This document shows, piece by piece, positions 26,661 to 35,923 of a DNA stretch of 64,000 nucleotides; the first letter of the stretch is position 1, and each line of letters starts with the position of its first letter. The notes under the pieces were generated by a model. The model was given only the letters and a program-made list of their open reading frames with translations. It had not been told where the DNA came from and made no database searches. This DNA is from CAIOZA01 sp964464375 (GTDB lineage Bacteria > Bacteroidota > Ignavibacteria > Kapaibacteriales > UBA2268), in contig CAYXFU010000014.1 of NCBI GenBank assembly GCA_964464375.1, forward strand, positions 22,717-86,716, given 5' to 3'. The translations under genes and the position numbers were made by a program.

Positions 26661-27425
26661 TTAGATCACATTTTCTCTATATGAAACTCTTTCCAGAACT
26701 AGTCCCCGTGGTGTAGCCAATGGGCTGGTAAGGCTTCTATCCTTTGCTTCGAGTGATTCGGTTAATTCCGTCAAAGTTCTTGCTCCTCTGGCATAATCCA
26801 GCATAGCGCCTGCCAGACAACGCACCATTCCATACACGAAGCGGTCTGCTTTAATGTGCAGAATACTTTGAGTGTCTGAAATATTTTCCCAGTAACAGAA
26901 CTCAACATTGCAGATGTAGCTTTTGGTATCGGCATTGTTCTTTGAAAACGTTGTGAAGTCGTGGATACCCGTGAAGATATCAGCCACTTCTTGTAACTTA
27001 TTAAAATCAATAGGGAATTTGAAGTGATTCGAATAATTCCTGAGAAAAACAGACGGTTTTGTGTGTACTGAGTAGGAATATTCACGTGCAATTGCATCGG
27101 CAGTAGCGTGGAACTTAAAGTCAACAATCTTTCCATCACTAACGCAAACATCGTCAGGAAGATTTGAGTTTATGGCTTTTGTGATCTTATCATCGGGAAT
27201 GTTCGACGGCTCTCTGAGTATTGAGTGCGTTACCTGACCCCGTGCATGAACCCCTGCATCAGTTCTGCCGGCACCAATAGCTGTCATGGTACGATTAAAG
27301 GTTTTGCTCAAAGCTTGCTCCAGTACTTCCTGTACGGCAACAGCATTGATCTGCCTCTGCCATCCGGCATAGTTCGAACCATCGTACTGCACTTTTAAGA
27401 TTAATGTTTTTCGAAAATTTTCCAT
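26661..27425 (-). CDS. truA: tRNA pseudouridine(38-40) synthase
   Basis: TruA converts uridines 38-40 of the tRNA anticodon stem-loop to pseudouridine. The 254-residue protein has all family blocks: LKVQYDGSNYAGWQRQ at the N-terminus, GAGRTDAGVHARGQV with the catalytic aspartate at about residue 54, NSNLPDDV, FHATADAIAREYSY, and FVYGMVRCLAGAMLDYARG near the end. Length is normal. It is the only clear housekeeping RNA gene in this part of the window and has the 230-base AT-rich stretch 26427-26660 on its 3' side in which I see nothing. Confidence 0.95.
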   Translation of the reverse strand: MENFRKTLILKVQYDGSNYAGWQRQINAVAVQEVLEQALSKTFNRTMTAIGAGRTDAGVHARGQVTHSILREPSNIPDDKITKAINSNLPDDVCVSDGKIVDFKFHATADAIAREYSYSVHTKPSVFLRNYSNHFKFPIDFNKLQEVADIFTGIHDFTTFSKNNADTKSYICNVEFCYWENISDTQSILHIKADRFVYGMVRCLAGAMLDYARGARTLTELTESLEAKDRSLTSPLATPRGLVLERVSYRENVI

Positions 27426-27504
27426 ACATCAAAAATACGAAATTCAATTGTAAGAGCGTCATAGATATTGGAACAAATATTTCTGTATGTTTTCTATGTT
27501 TTTT

Positions 27505-27555
27505 GTGTCATTTCGAACGTGATGAAGAATCCAGTACGCATGAATACTGGATTCT
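27505..27555. repeat. GTCATTC-family repeat copy running into the assembly gap
   Basis: GTGTCATTTCGAACGTGATG, then AAGAATCCAGTACGCATGAA and TACTGGATTCT, is a copy of the dispersed family; the sequence then stops at the first N. A repeat at the contig end explains why assembly failed here. Confidence 0.8.
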
Positions 27556-27655
27556 NNNNNNNNNNNNNNNNNNNNNNNNNNNNNNNNNNNNNNNNNNNNN
27601 NNNNNNNNNNNNNNNNNNNNNNNNNNNNNNNNNNNNNNNNNNNNNNNNNNNNNNN
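27556..27655. other. Assembly gap (100 N)
   Basis: Exactly 100 N, the convention for a gap of unknown length. It separates truA from the 3' end of the VWA gene, and orientation and adjacency of the two sides depend on scaffolding evidence not visible here. Confidence 0.98.
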
Positions 27656-30600
27656 ATAACTATTTGACGTGTTTCTGTGTATGGACCTGATTCCAGACGA
27701 ACAAAATAAACTCCGTTTGCTATATCAATAATGGGAACATTTAATTCATAAGTTCCATTTTGCTGTACTTCGTTAACCATTGATTGGACTTTAACGCCAT
27801 AGGCATTGTATAGATCAAGTTTGGTCCCGGCTTCTAATGCGATGCTGTAATTAATATTGACAATATCGCTATTAATAGGACTTGGATTAATCTCATGTAG
27901 TGAATACTTGTTCTTTGAAATTGTAATCAACCTGCCTTCTGTGTAGCAAGTATTAATAGTAATTACTGAGCTGTCGGTGACTGCATCCACACAGGATAAT
28001 CCTGTAAATACGGGAGTAATATTAATAACAGAGCGAGATTTGTCTCCCAGGAAAGTTTTTAGCAATATCTCGAAGTCAAGATTTCTGGGTGTTGTGATTG
28101 CAGGACCTTTACCATTGATTGTAATTTTCCCGGCAGATGGCGTAACAGTCCAATTCCAACCTGCTATGACCGGAGATTTAAAATCGTTCGGCTTATTTTC
28201 GAAGCTGAGGGATTCACCCCTGAAAGTAAGAACAGCTGAAATATCCGATGCATTTGCTCCCTGAAGATCTGGAACTGGGAATCTGAATTTAAGTGTATCA
28301 GCATTGCCCGGAAGTATCTTCCTTGCAGGATCGCTGAGAACCTGAGGCTTTACTGTCGTATGTATTCCGTTACCGGATAATGGAAGATCTGCATCACCGT
28401 TTGATGTGCGTATCTGTAAAGTACCGGTATATGCTGTCTGTGTTGCCGGTGCAAATCTAACAATTATATCGCCCTTTGCTCCTTGGGCAATTGAATTCAT
28501 AGTGGGATTAACAATTGTGAATACTCCGGCAGGTGCTCCGGTAATTGTTGCCGAAGTTATTGTCAATGCAGCTGTTCCTGCTGTATTATCGATTGTGAAC
28601 GGCTGATCTTTGGTGACGCATGTCAGTACATTGCCATAAGTGTAAATTGTAGGAGTTATATCTAATCCAATACCGATACCGGAAAGTTTTACTGAGTCTC
28701 CATAATTGGGAGAATTGCCAGTAGCAGCGTCACACTGGATGACAATAGATATTTCTCTTAAACCAACTGCTTGTGGAGAAAAGATAATCGGTACATTAAC
28801 TGCACCATTATTCTTTGGAACGATAAAATTCAATGTATCGGCATTTGGAGCGAATTTAAAATCTTTTTGTAATGTATTCATTGAAATAGCTTTTACAGTC
28901 AAATCTGCTGTAGTACTTGGATTTGTTATTACAAGATTGACAGGAGCAGAATTTGTCAACACTTTTGTTGGTGGAAAGTTAACATCAGGTGCTGTAATTT
29001 TTGGTAAAACACCAATTCCTGTAAGTCTGCCGCTAACTATTCCTGAGTTTTCAACATCAAAATCAATGAAGTTCTCGAGCATACCTTCAGTCTGCGGTGT
29101 AAAGCTAACATCCAGATTGATTTTGCCACCTGCAGCAATTGTCAAAGGTGTAGCCGGTAAATTTTTAATTGAAAAATTCAGATCTGGAGAATTCTTTAAC
29201 TTAATTGATAAAACTTTTATGTCTGTTGATCCAAGATTAGTTACTGTATAAACTGAATCATTATTTGTAGATTTCACTCTGCGTTCTTTCCAATCCATTG
29301 TAGGCATTGGCAAATCTGTTTTAACACCTTTTCCGGTTAGATTTGTGCGAGCATCACCGCAGTCAGTCAGAGTACCGTATGCAATGTATGCTATTTTGGC
29401 TCCTGGTGTGGCATCGGGATTGAATCTAACTGTGACATCCAGGCTTGCACCCGGATTGAGTGTGAATGGTCCTTTACCGACAATAATATCGAATTCTGTC
29501 TTGTTTGCTCCTGCAATCTGTGCATCGCCTGTAATATCAACCGGAGTATTGTTGGTGAAAACTTTGGTTTGAACCAAGTCTTTCGATGTTAAAATTGAAA
29601 CATCACCGAAATCTAAAGTGGCAGTGAATGTACCTCCGCAAGGAGCAATCAGACTAATTTGTTCAACTGGACAAGGATTGCCTGTTATTTCCAGCATTGT
29701 TTCCTGTGAAGCAGTTGAAGGAGTTTCGATATATTTAACCTTGATTCCCCAATTTGTTCCTTTTGGAATCGTGAACGGTATGGTTTTGCCATTCCAGTCG
29801 ATAGTATATTTTCCATTTGCAGGAGTTAGCTTGAATCCTGTTACTGTATAATCGGCTAAACCGGCTGTTAAAGTTAATGGTTGTTCAATTGTACCGCTTG
29901 CAATAGTACCGAATTTTAACTGCTTTTGCGATGGTGCTATACTTGCTATGCTTCCCGGAGGAGCGACATAGTTTGTTTTTACGCTATCAATAAAAGTACC
30001 GCTTTTATAATTGAACACAGCTCTAACATCTCTGTATCTGCTTGCTGAATCGCATCCGAAAGGAGCTGTCCAGACCAATTGGCAAATATTTTGGCTTTGA
30101 ATTTCACCAATGATTTTATGATACGCATCCAGCATAGCTGCTTTTGTATAAACTGAAAAAGATGTTCCTCCGGTGCTTTTACATATCCAGTCTATATCTG
30201 AATTCACTGGTGAAAAGATAAAAATAGCATATATCTGTACTTTTTCTCTTTTAGCTGTTGTGATTATGCTGTCAATAATCTGAGGAGTCCATTTAGTGAT
30301 AGGAACGGGGTCACCATCTGATAATAATATTGAGATTCTTCTCAAATTTTTATCAGTTTTTGCAAGAGCCGGTATTGAACCAAGAATGGGGTCTGTTGTT
30401 AAAAATGCATTACCGAAATTTGTAGTTAAACCACCATCTCCCTTGAGATTGTCAGTTATCCATTGGTATAAAGGTGCTTTAGTTGCTTGGAAGTCACTAT
30501 TTGCATAGATTGTACCGGAAAACTTAATCATAGAAACTACAGAAGGTGGATCAAGATGGATAGAGTCAAGAAATGCCTTTGCACCTTGCTTTACCCATTC

Positions 30601-30939
30601 AATTCTCTTTTCTGTACCGACAGCAATATCCTGCATAGATGAACTATTATCCAGGACCAGATTTACTGCTACTGGCTGATAGTTGAGGACTTTTTTGCAC
30701 TCATAGAGAAGTGATGTTTGCATAGAGACACCGTTTTCCCAGAGAGCAAAGTTATCTACTGTAAGATTGAGGTAATCCTTGCCTGTTGGGTCTTTAGTGT
30801 AAACATTACCTTTGATTGTCGGAAATCCTGAGGCATCGATACCATAAAGATTGAACTGCTGTGCCATTGTAGCTGAGATTCCCAGTACGAAAGTCAGGAG
30901 CATCGCACTAACGAAATAAATACGACTAAACTTTTTCAT
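27656..30939 (-). CDS. VWA-domain T9SS-secreted protein (3' end lost in gap)
   Basis: ATG 30937-30939 opens a signal peptide (MKKFSRIYFVSAMLLTFVLG, ending ATMA); the frame is open 26 codons further upstream, but that part is Lys/Asn-rich and not coding-like. A von Willebrand A domain follows: AVNLVLDNSSSMQDI is the MIDAS DxSxS motif, with RISILLSDGDPVP later. The rest consists of repeated ASH/choice-of-anchor-D-like immunoglobulin domains with the phrase 'I.P..G...V.FAP' (PGASLDVTVRFNPDA, GGKINLDVSFTPQTEG, NVPIIFSPQAVG, IIVRFAPATQT). The T9SS tail (INPSPINSDIVNINYS ... IANGVYFVRLESGPYT ... RQIV) runs into the N block, so only the last few residues are missing. Likely a surface adhesion or scaffold protein of about 1,100 residues. 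Confidence 0.85.
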
Positions 30940-31047
30940 AAAATTATCCTTATTTTTATTTTTTTTGATACTATACTCTTTTTTAATTTTGTCCCATTTT
31001 CTGAATCTATAACACATTCAAAACCCAAATAGTTACAAATTTATAAA

Positions 31048-31083
31048 AAATAGTTGTCTATCTGAAAAAGATAGACCTATTTA
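31048..31083. other. Hairpin in the leader region of the VWA gene
   Basis: AAATAG-TT-GTCTATC, loop TGAAAAA, GATAGAC-CTATTT: 13 paired bases with one TT bulge, about 110 bases upstream of the VWA gene start. It could be a leader structure or operator; no known RNA class is recognised. The rest of 30940-31300 is AT-rich with no gene. Confidence 0.5.
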
Positions 31084-31299
31084 CAATACAAATTTAAGCA
31101 ATCAATTCAAAAAATAATATAGGATTTTATGTGAATCTTTTGTAGTAATAGTAAATTGAATTTTGTAGTAGGAATTGTTACATATTATATAATAGGTAGA
31201 TTTTTGAAAAAAAAGTAGTATTTTGAATGCTGGAAACAGATAATTCTAAGAAAAGGAATTTAATTAATTTATGGTGGAGTCTAAAAATTCAATTTCTGC

Positions 31300-31462
31300 T
31301 GTCATACCTGCGTATGAGACTGTGTGAAACTATAGAGCCTGTCATTCTGAGGGAGCGAAGCGACCGTGAGAATCCATACGGACTGCAGAAAGAAAACAGG
31401 AGATGAATACACTGGATTAGCTTCGTGGGTCTTCGGCACTTCGCTACGTTCTGAATGACAAT
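31300..31462. repeat. GTCATTC-family repeat cluster
   Basis: Contains CTGTCATTCTGAGGGAGCG, AAGCGACCGTGAGAATCC, and at the far end CTTCGCTACGTTCTGAATGA, with a more degenerate CTGTCATACCTGCGTATGAG in front. It is the same unit found at 43362 and 48151. It lies between the divergently read VWA and methyltransferase genes. Confidence 0.8.
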
Positions 31463-31547
31463 ACAAAAAAAGATTCCTAAAACACATAAATGATAATATA
31501 ATTGAATTTTTAGTACTCCTTTTAAGTAATATATTCTCGATATTTAA

Positions 31548-33167
31548 ATGATGAACCAACTATATTTCGGAGATTGCTTAGACGTATTGAAGGAGCTGAA
31601 TAAAAAGCATCCGGAAGGATTTATTGATCTGGTTTATAATGATCCTCCTTTCAATTCCAAAAGAAATTATAATATCCTGTTTGAGGATCTTGATCTGTCT
31701 GACACCAAAGCTCAGAGGGAAGCATTCTCAGACACTTGGAGTTCCGTTAGTTATAATGACACACTCGAGGAAATTCACGATCTTGATTTGGATCTGTTTA
31801 AGTTCCTCAAGGCACTGGACGGGATAAGACTCTCCAAGTCTGCAATCAGCTATTTGGTTACTATGTCCATACGCATCTGGTATATCCATAAAGTGTTGAA
31901 GAAAACAGGGAGTTTTTATCTGCATTGTGATCCTACTATGTCCCATTATTTGAAGTTGGTTTGCGATTTGATATTTGGAACTGGGAATTTTAGAAATGAG
32001 ATTACTTGGAAACGAACGAATACTCATAATGATAGTGGTAAATATGGAAGAAATACCGATTCTATATTATATTACACTAAAACAAAAAATTATATTTGGA
32101 ACCAGCAGTATATGCCAACATCTGAGGCTAGATTATCAAATTTTACTTACCAAGATGAAGACGGTAGGAAATGGGCTAGTGGTGATATTACGGCAAAAGG
32201 TTTAACTGGTGGTGGTTATGATTACACCTACAAAGGCATTTCAGGATATTGGAGATGCCCAATCAATACAATGGAAGCATTAGATAAGAATAACAAATTA
32301 CATTTTACTAAGCAAGGTGGAATAAGAATTAAAAGATACCTTGATGAATCTAAGGGAACTCCTGTCCAATCATTGATTGACGATATTCTAGCAATCGGAG
32401 CAAATTCAGCTGAAAGATTAGGCTATCCAACTCAGAAACCGATTGCATTATTAGAACGCTTCATTCTAGCGTCCTCAAATGAAGGGGATTTGGTAGCTGA
32501 TTTCTTCTGCGGATGCGGTACGACTATTGCAGCAGCTGAAAAATTAAACCGCAGATGGATTGGTGCAGACATATCACATCTTGCAATAAAATTAATCCTA
32601 AAAAGACTAACCGATCCTTATCCTGAAGAGAAGAAATTAGAGATATTGAAGACGATTGAGGTGTCAGGATTCCCCCGAGATGTTGACTCAGCAAAAGAAC
32701 TCGCAAGAGCCACAGACAAACATCGTATCAAATTCCAGGACTGGGTTGTTGAGTTTATGATTGGTGGCATTTCCAATCCAAAGAAGTCCGGTGATGGTGG
32801 TTTTGATGGATACATAACTTTCCACAAATCTTTTGACGGTAAAAGCAGAGGGACAGGAATTATTGAGGTTAAATCTGGTAATGTTGGAGTGGCAACACTC
32901 CGGTCTTTCGCTGAAGTAGTAAAAACCCAAAAAGCTGACATTGGCATTTTTGTTTGCTTTGCTGAACAGGTTACTAGTGGCATGAGAAACGATGCGAACC
33001 ATCAAGGAAAACTTGTCGGTTGGGGTATTGATAGAATTCAAATAATAACAATTGAAGACTTACTCAATCACAAGGGTCCACAATTACCCGGTCTCGGATC
33101 TATGAAGCATTTTGAAGAGTCAACTAAGAAATTAGATAAAATCGAAGAAGAAGAAAAGTTGTTTTGA
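31548..33167 (+). CDS. Fused DNA methyltransferase and PD-(D/E)XK restriction nuclease
   Basis: The 539-residue protein has a beta-class N4-cytosine/N6-adenine methyltransferase fold: motif IV as NDPPF at 31-35, a target-recognition-like region around 150-290, and the SAM motif ADFFCGCGTT at 317-326 with RWIGADIS just after, which is the permuted order of the beta class. From about residue 395 a second domain follows with VEFMIGGI, SGDGGFDGYI (414-423) and GIIEVKSG (437-444); D plus E-x-K is the Mrr-like nuclease core. A single polypeptide could thus modify and cut. No separate specificity subunit is near. Start ATG 31548 (a second ATG follows at once). This fusion type is known in restriction databases; its target site is unknown. 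Confidence 0.83.
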   Translation: MMNQLYFGDCLDVLKELNKKHPEGFIDLVYNDPPFNSKRNYNILFEDLDLSDTKAQREAFSDTWSSVSYNDTLEEIHDLDLDLFKFLKALDGIRLSKSAISYLVTMSIRIWYIHKVLKKTGSFYLHCDPTMSHYLKLVCDLIFGTGNFRNEITWKRTNTHNDSGKYGRNTDSILYYTKTKNYIWNQQYMPTSEARLSNFTYQDEDGRKWASGDITAKGLTGGGYDYTYKGISGYWRCPINTMEALDKNNKLHFTKQGGIRIKRYLDESKGTPVQSLIDDILAIGANSAERLGYPTQKPIALLERFILASSNEGDLVADFFCGCGTTIAAAEKLNRRWIGADISHLAIKLILKRLTDPYPEEKKLEILKTIEVSGFPRDVDSAKELARATDKHRIKFQDWVVEFMIGGISNPKKSGDGGFDGYITFHKSFDGKSRGTGIIEVKSGNVGVATLRSFAEVVKTQKADIGIFVCFAEQVTSGMRNDANHQGKLVGWGIDRIQIITIEDLLNHKGPQLPGLGSMKHFEESTKKLDKIEEEEKLF

Positions 33168-33206
33168 AGATTTAACCTACATAAATACTATATACTTTAG
33201 CAAATA

Positions 33207-34436
33207 ATGAAGAATTTAATTGTTCTGATAGTAATGTTAATTTTTCCGGTTATCGCCTTCTCCGCAAATATATGCAGCGATACTCTGGTATATTATGGAG
33301 CCGATAACGTATCCGCTATGGGAATGGATTCTACCGGACACTACTGGGTTGTTACGGTTGACGGATTGGGATACAAATCACTAATTATCGATGCTGTTCA
33401 GGTAGGTAGATTTATTGATATTAATAACCTTACGTTTTCCCGTGATGGAAGGCGGTGGGCATGCTTCGTGAGATCAAGTGTCTCATGGGCTGTGCTTACA
33501 AACGAATCCACAATACCGATGTTCTGCGATACCGTTTTAGGCTTGGGTTTCAGTGGGGACTCTCAGGTTTTGTACTATTCTTATGTTATAGGATCTGAAG
33601 TTAATTTCGTTATTGGTGAGAGAATAATCAGAGGGTTCAATGCCACAGGTGATTTCTTCATCAGTCAGGGTGGTGAGCGTTTTGCCCTGATGGGTTACCG
33701 AGGGACAACAATGGTATTGACTATTAACGGATGGGAAACGCAATCATTCGATGAGATAAAGCCTTTTGGATTTATGTATGACGGTTCATTCCTGTTTGCA
33801 GGACGAAGCGGCAACAGGTGGGAGGTTTACCGCGATAAGAAATCAATCACCGAACCGCTGATAAATGTATGGGATCTTCGACTGAATGGCGACGGAACTG
33901 TGGCGGCATTTCTCGCTAAGCCTTCGCAATCGCAGGGAGTGGCAATTATGGTTTCCGACGAATACTCTGAACCGATGATGAGTAAATCTTATGATATGGT
34001 GGAAGGCTTGGCAATTCATCCGACCATACCCTTGATTGCTTTCAAAGCTTTGTATAATGGCTCTCAGTATGTAGTTCTGAGCAATACTGAATACTCAGGC
34101 GGCGAAACCACAGGAACTCCGAGCTTTAGTTATGACGGATCTCAGCTTTACTTTTCAGGTTGCGCTACGGACTGCTTTATAAACATCGACGGGCAAAGAT
34201 TTAATCTTTATGCGATGTTCAGTATGATGGATAATTTTGCAATGAAACCCAGAAGTCAGACAATTGCCTATGCAACCGCTACTTCACTCGTGATTCGCTA
34301 TCTGGGAACAAAGAATCTGCATGCCGGCAAGATGGTTGATCAGATTATCAATCCAATGTACAATTGGCGGACGGATGAGTACATGACATTGGGGATAGTC
34401 AACAACAGAGTTTACCTGATGAAATGCAGAGTATAA
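33207..34436 (+). CDS. Exported beta-propeller-like protein, unknown function
   Basis: The 409-residue protein has a signal peptide (MKNLIVLIVMLIFPVIAFSA) and a body of repeating blades such as NLTFSRDGRRWACFV, LGLGFSGDSQVLYYSY, PFGFMYDGSFLFAGRSG, DLRLNGDGTVAAFLAK and TPSFSYDGSQLYFSG. These resemble WD40/TolB-like propellers. Unlike most exported proteins in this window it lacks a T9SS tail, ending YLMKCRV, so it is probably periplasmic. It follows the methyltransferase-nuclease by 39 bases on the same strand but is unlikely to share its function. Confidence 0.65.
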   Translation: MKNLIVLIVMLIFPVIAFSANICSDTLVYYGADNVSAMGMDSTGHYWVVTVDGLGYKSLIIDAVQVGRFIDINNLTFSRDGRRWACFVRSSVSWAVLTNESTIPMFCDTVLGLGFSGDSQVLYYSYVIGSEVNFVIGERIIRGFNATGDFFISQGGERFALMGYRGTTMVLTINGWETQSFDEIKPFGFMYDGSFLFAGRSGNRWEVYRDKKSITEPLINVWDLRLNGDGTVAAFLAKPSQSQGVAIMVSDEYSEPMMSKSYDMVEGLAIHPTIPLIAFKALYNGSQYVVLSNTEYSGGETTGTPSFSYDGSQLYFSGCATDCFINIDGQRFNLYAMFSMMDNFAMKPRSQTIAYATATSLVIRYLGTKNLHAGKMVDQIINPMYNWRTDEYMTLGIVNNRVYLMKCRV

Positions 34437-34457
34437 AAATTATAGATTGATGATCTT

Positions 34458-34931
34458 ATGAGAACAAAATGGATATTTGTTATTTCGTTCCTATTAATCG
34501 GTGAAGCCAGTTTGCTTTTTGGGCATGGTTTTAATTATGATACAAAAATTACAGGTTTTACTGTTGGATCAGATTGTATATGGAATAGTAAAACATATGG
34601 ATTGTCACCCGATATAAATATTACACTGTTGATATTTAACTTTGCAGCTAGTTCGAATTTAATCAAAGATAAAAGCCCTTCTTACAATGTTTATTTTGGA
34701 GTCGGATTAATCAATTTTCTTCAATTGCAGTTTGGTACTAATTTTTCGGATAAAAGATTAAGGGTTAGAACAATTCTACCAATTTTTAGTAAACTTTCAT
34801 TTACTTGGAGAAATGACCCAATCGAGTGGTTTGAAAGGATAAATCTACAATTACACTACGAAAAAAACTATACTAATACGGAATTAACTAATTTTGGAAT
34901 CGGAGTAAGTATTTTACTTTATTCTTTATAA
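34458..34931 (+). CDS. Small exported beta-rich protein, unknown function
   Basis: Not recognised. The 157 residues begin with a signal peptide (MRTKWIFVISFLLIGEASLLFG) and continue as alternating polar/hydrophobic strands (SPDINITLLIFNFA, NVYFGVGLINFLQLQFG, IGVSILLYSL), ending in a hydrophobic residue. That pattern fits a small outer-membrane beta-barrel of about 8 strands. It follows the propeller gene by 21 bases and is probably in the same transcript. Confidence 0.55.
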   Translation: MRTKWIFVISFLLIGEASLLFGHGFNYDTKITGFTVGSDCIWNSKTYGLSPDINITLLIFNFAASSNLIKDKSPSYNVYFGVGLINFLQLQFGTNFSDKRLRVRTILPIFSKLSFTWRNDPIEWFERINLQLHYEKNYTNTELTNFGIGVSILLYSL

Positions 34932-34995
34932 TACTTCCAGAATAAACAAACCAGGTAGTTTGTTCTAAAGTAATGCTTATATTAAAGACTTCTTT

Positions 34996-35415
34996 TTACT
35001 TAAATCTCAAAGCCTTGATTGTATTTATCTTTACCGCAATGAATGATGGAATCAAAGTAGCAGCGAGCGACAGAACCACAGATATACTTATCACTATAAC
35101 ATAATGAATAGGATTGATTGCTACAGGTAGTTTATCCATGAAGTAGATTTCTCCGGGAAGGTGGATCAATCCATACTGTTGCTGAACAATCGAGAATACC
35201 AAAGCAAGTCCACATCCCAGCAGAGTTCCTATGAATCCTATTGATGTCCCCTGATATACGAAAATAGCTATTATCTCCTTGTTTGTCAATCCCAATGCCC
35301 GCAGAATGCCGATCGAATGTGTCTTTTCGACAACTGTTATCAATAGAATTGTTAATATATTGAAAACGGCAACGATACTGATCAGTCCCAGGACTAACGG
35401 GAATCTATTCCTTTC
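34996..35415 (-). pseudogene. Truncated LolC/LolE-type ABC permease (FtsX domain), 5' part lost
   Basis: The minus-strand frame from 35415 reads ERNRFPLVLGLISIVAVFNI and continues through VVEKTHSIGILRALGLTNKE, GTSIGFIGTLLGCGLAL and VVLSLAATLIPSFIAVKI to NTIKALRFK. This is the C-terminal FtsX-like domain of lipoprotein-releasing permeases, normally about 400 residues; here only 140 codons remain. A TAA lies directly upstream of the first residue and the homology ends there, within a few bases of a GTCATTC-type repeat at 35421. The 5' two-thirds of the gene, including the first membrane span and periplasmic domain, is absent. A TTG inside (35341-35343) could start a 115-residue fragment, but this would not make a working permease. 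Confidence 0.8.
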
Positions 35416-35420
35416 TTAGT

Positions 35421-35473
35421 TAAAAAAGATTCCTGCATTAGCTTCGCTGTTACTTCGTGATCGCAGGAATGAC
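35421..35473. repeat. GTCATTC-family repeat copy at the permease break point
   Basis: AAAAAAGATTCCTGCATTAG, CTTCGCTGTTACTTCGTGAT and CGCAGGAATGACAG form a degenerate repeat unit abutting the truncated permease. The following bases to 35870 are AT-rich and hold no gene or further feature that I can name. Confidence 0.7.
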
Positions 35474-35872
35474 AGCCTGGGAGCTGTCTAAGAACATTTC
35501 AGAAGTTTCTATTGAATAATTCGGGTTAAATGTAATTTCCTATAGCAATAGTTTCGATGTTTGATATTTCTGATAGGAATTCGAAGTTCATGTTAAAAAT
35601 AAATTAATATTGAAAATTTCAATTTACAGTATTATTTAAGATAATACTAATAAATTCTCATCATTTAACCATTCTGCGATAGGGTCTATGTTGCTTTAAA
35701 TTGCTTCATAAAATGTTTTATCCAGACTTATGAAACCAAAGAGCAGATGAACAATGACAAAATAACTAAATATTTCCCTATCATTCTTTTCTAAGTAAAA
35801 ATTGAACTAAAATCTAACGTCGTTAGTTAAAATTTTATATTTCAGTTTCACATTAGCGAGAAGTATTAACAA

Positions 35873-35909
35873 CAAAAGGCTGTCCCATTCTAATGGAACA
35901 GCCTCTTTT
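35873..35909 (-). terminator. Terminator of the Tricorn-like protease gene
   Basis: AAAAGGCTGTCCCATT, loop CTA, then ATGGAACAGCCTCTTTT form a strong stem 15 bases past the stop at 35924, with T tracts on the minus-strand 3' side. Confidence 0.85.
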
Positions 35910-35923
35910 GCTTTAATCAGCTC

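Noticed and set aside
28706..29251. Open plus-strand frames of up to 181 codons opposite the VWA gene
   Set aside because: They are antisense shadows of a long, well-supported secreted protein.
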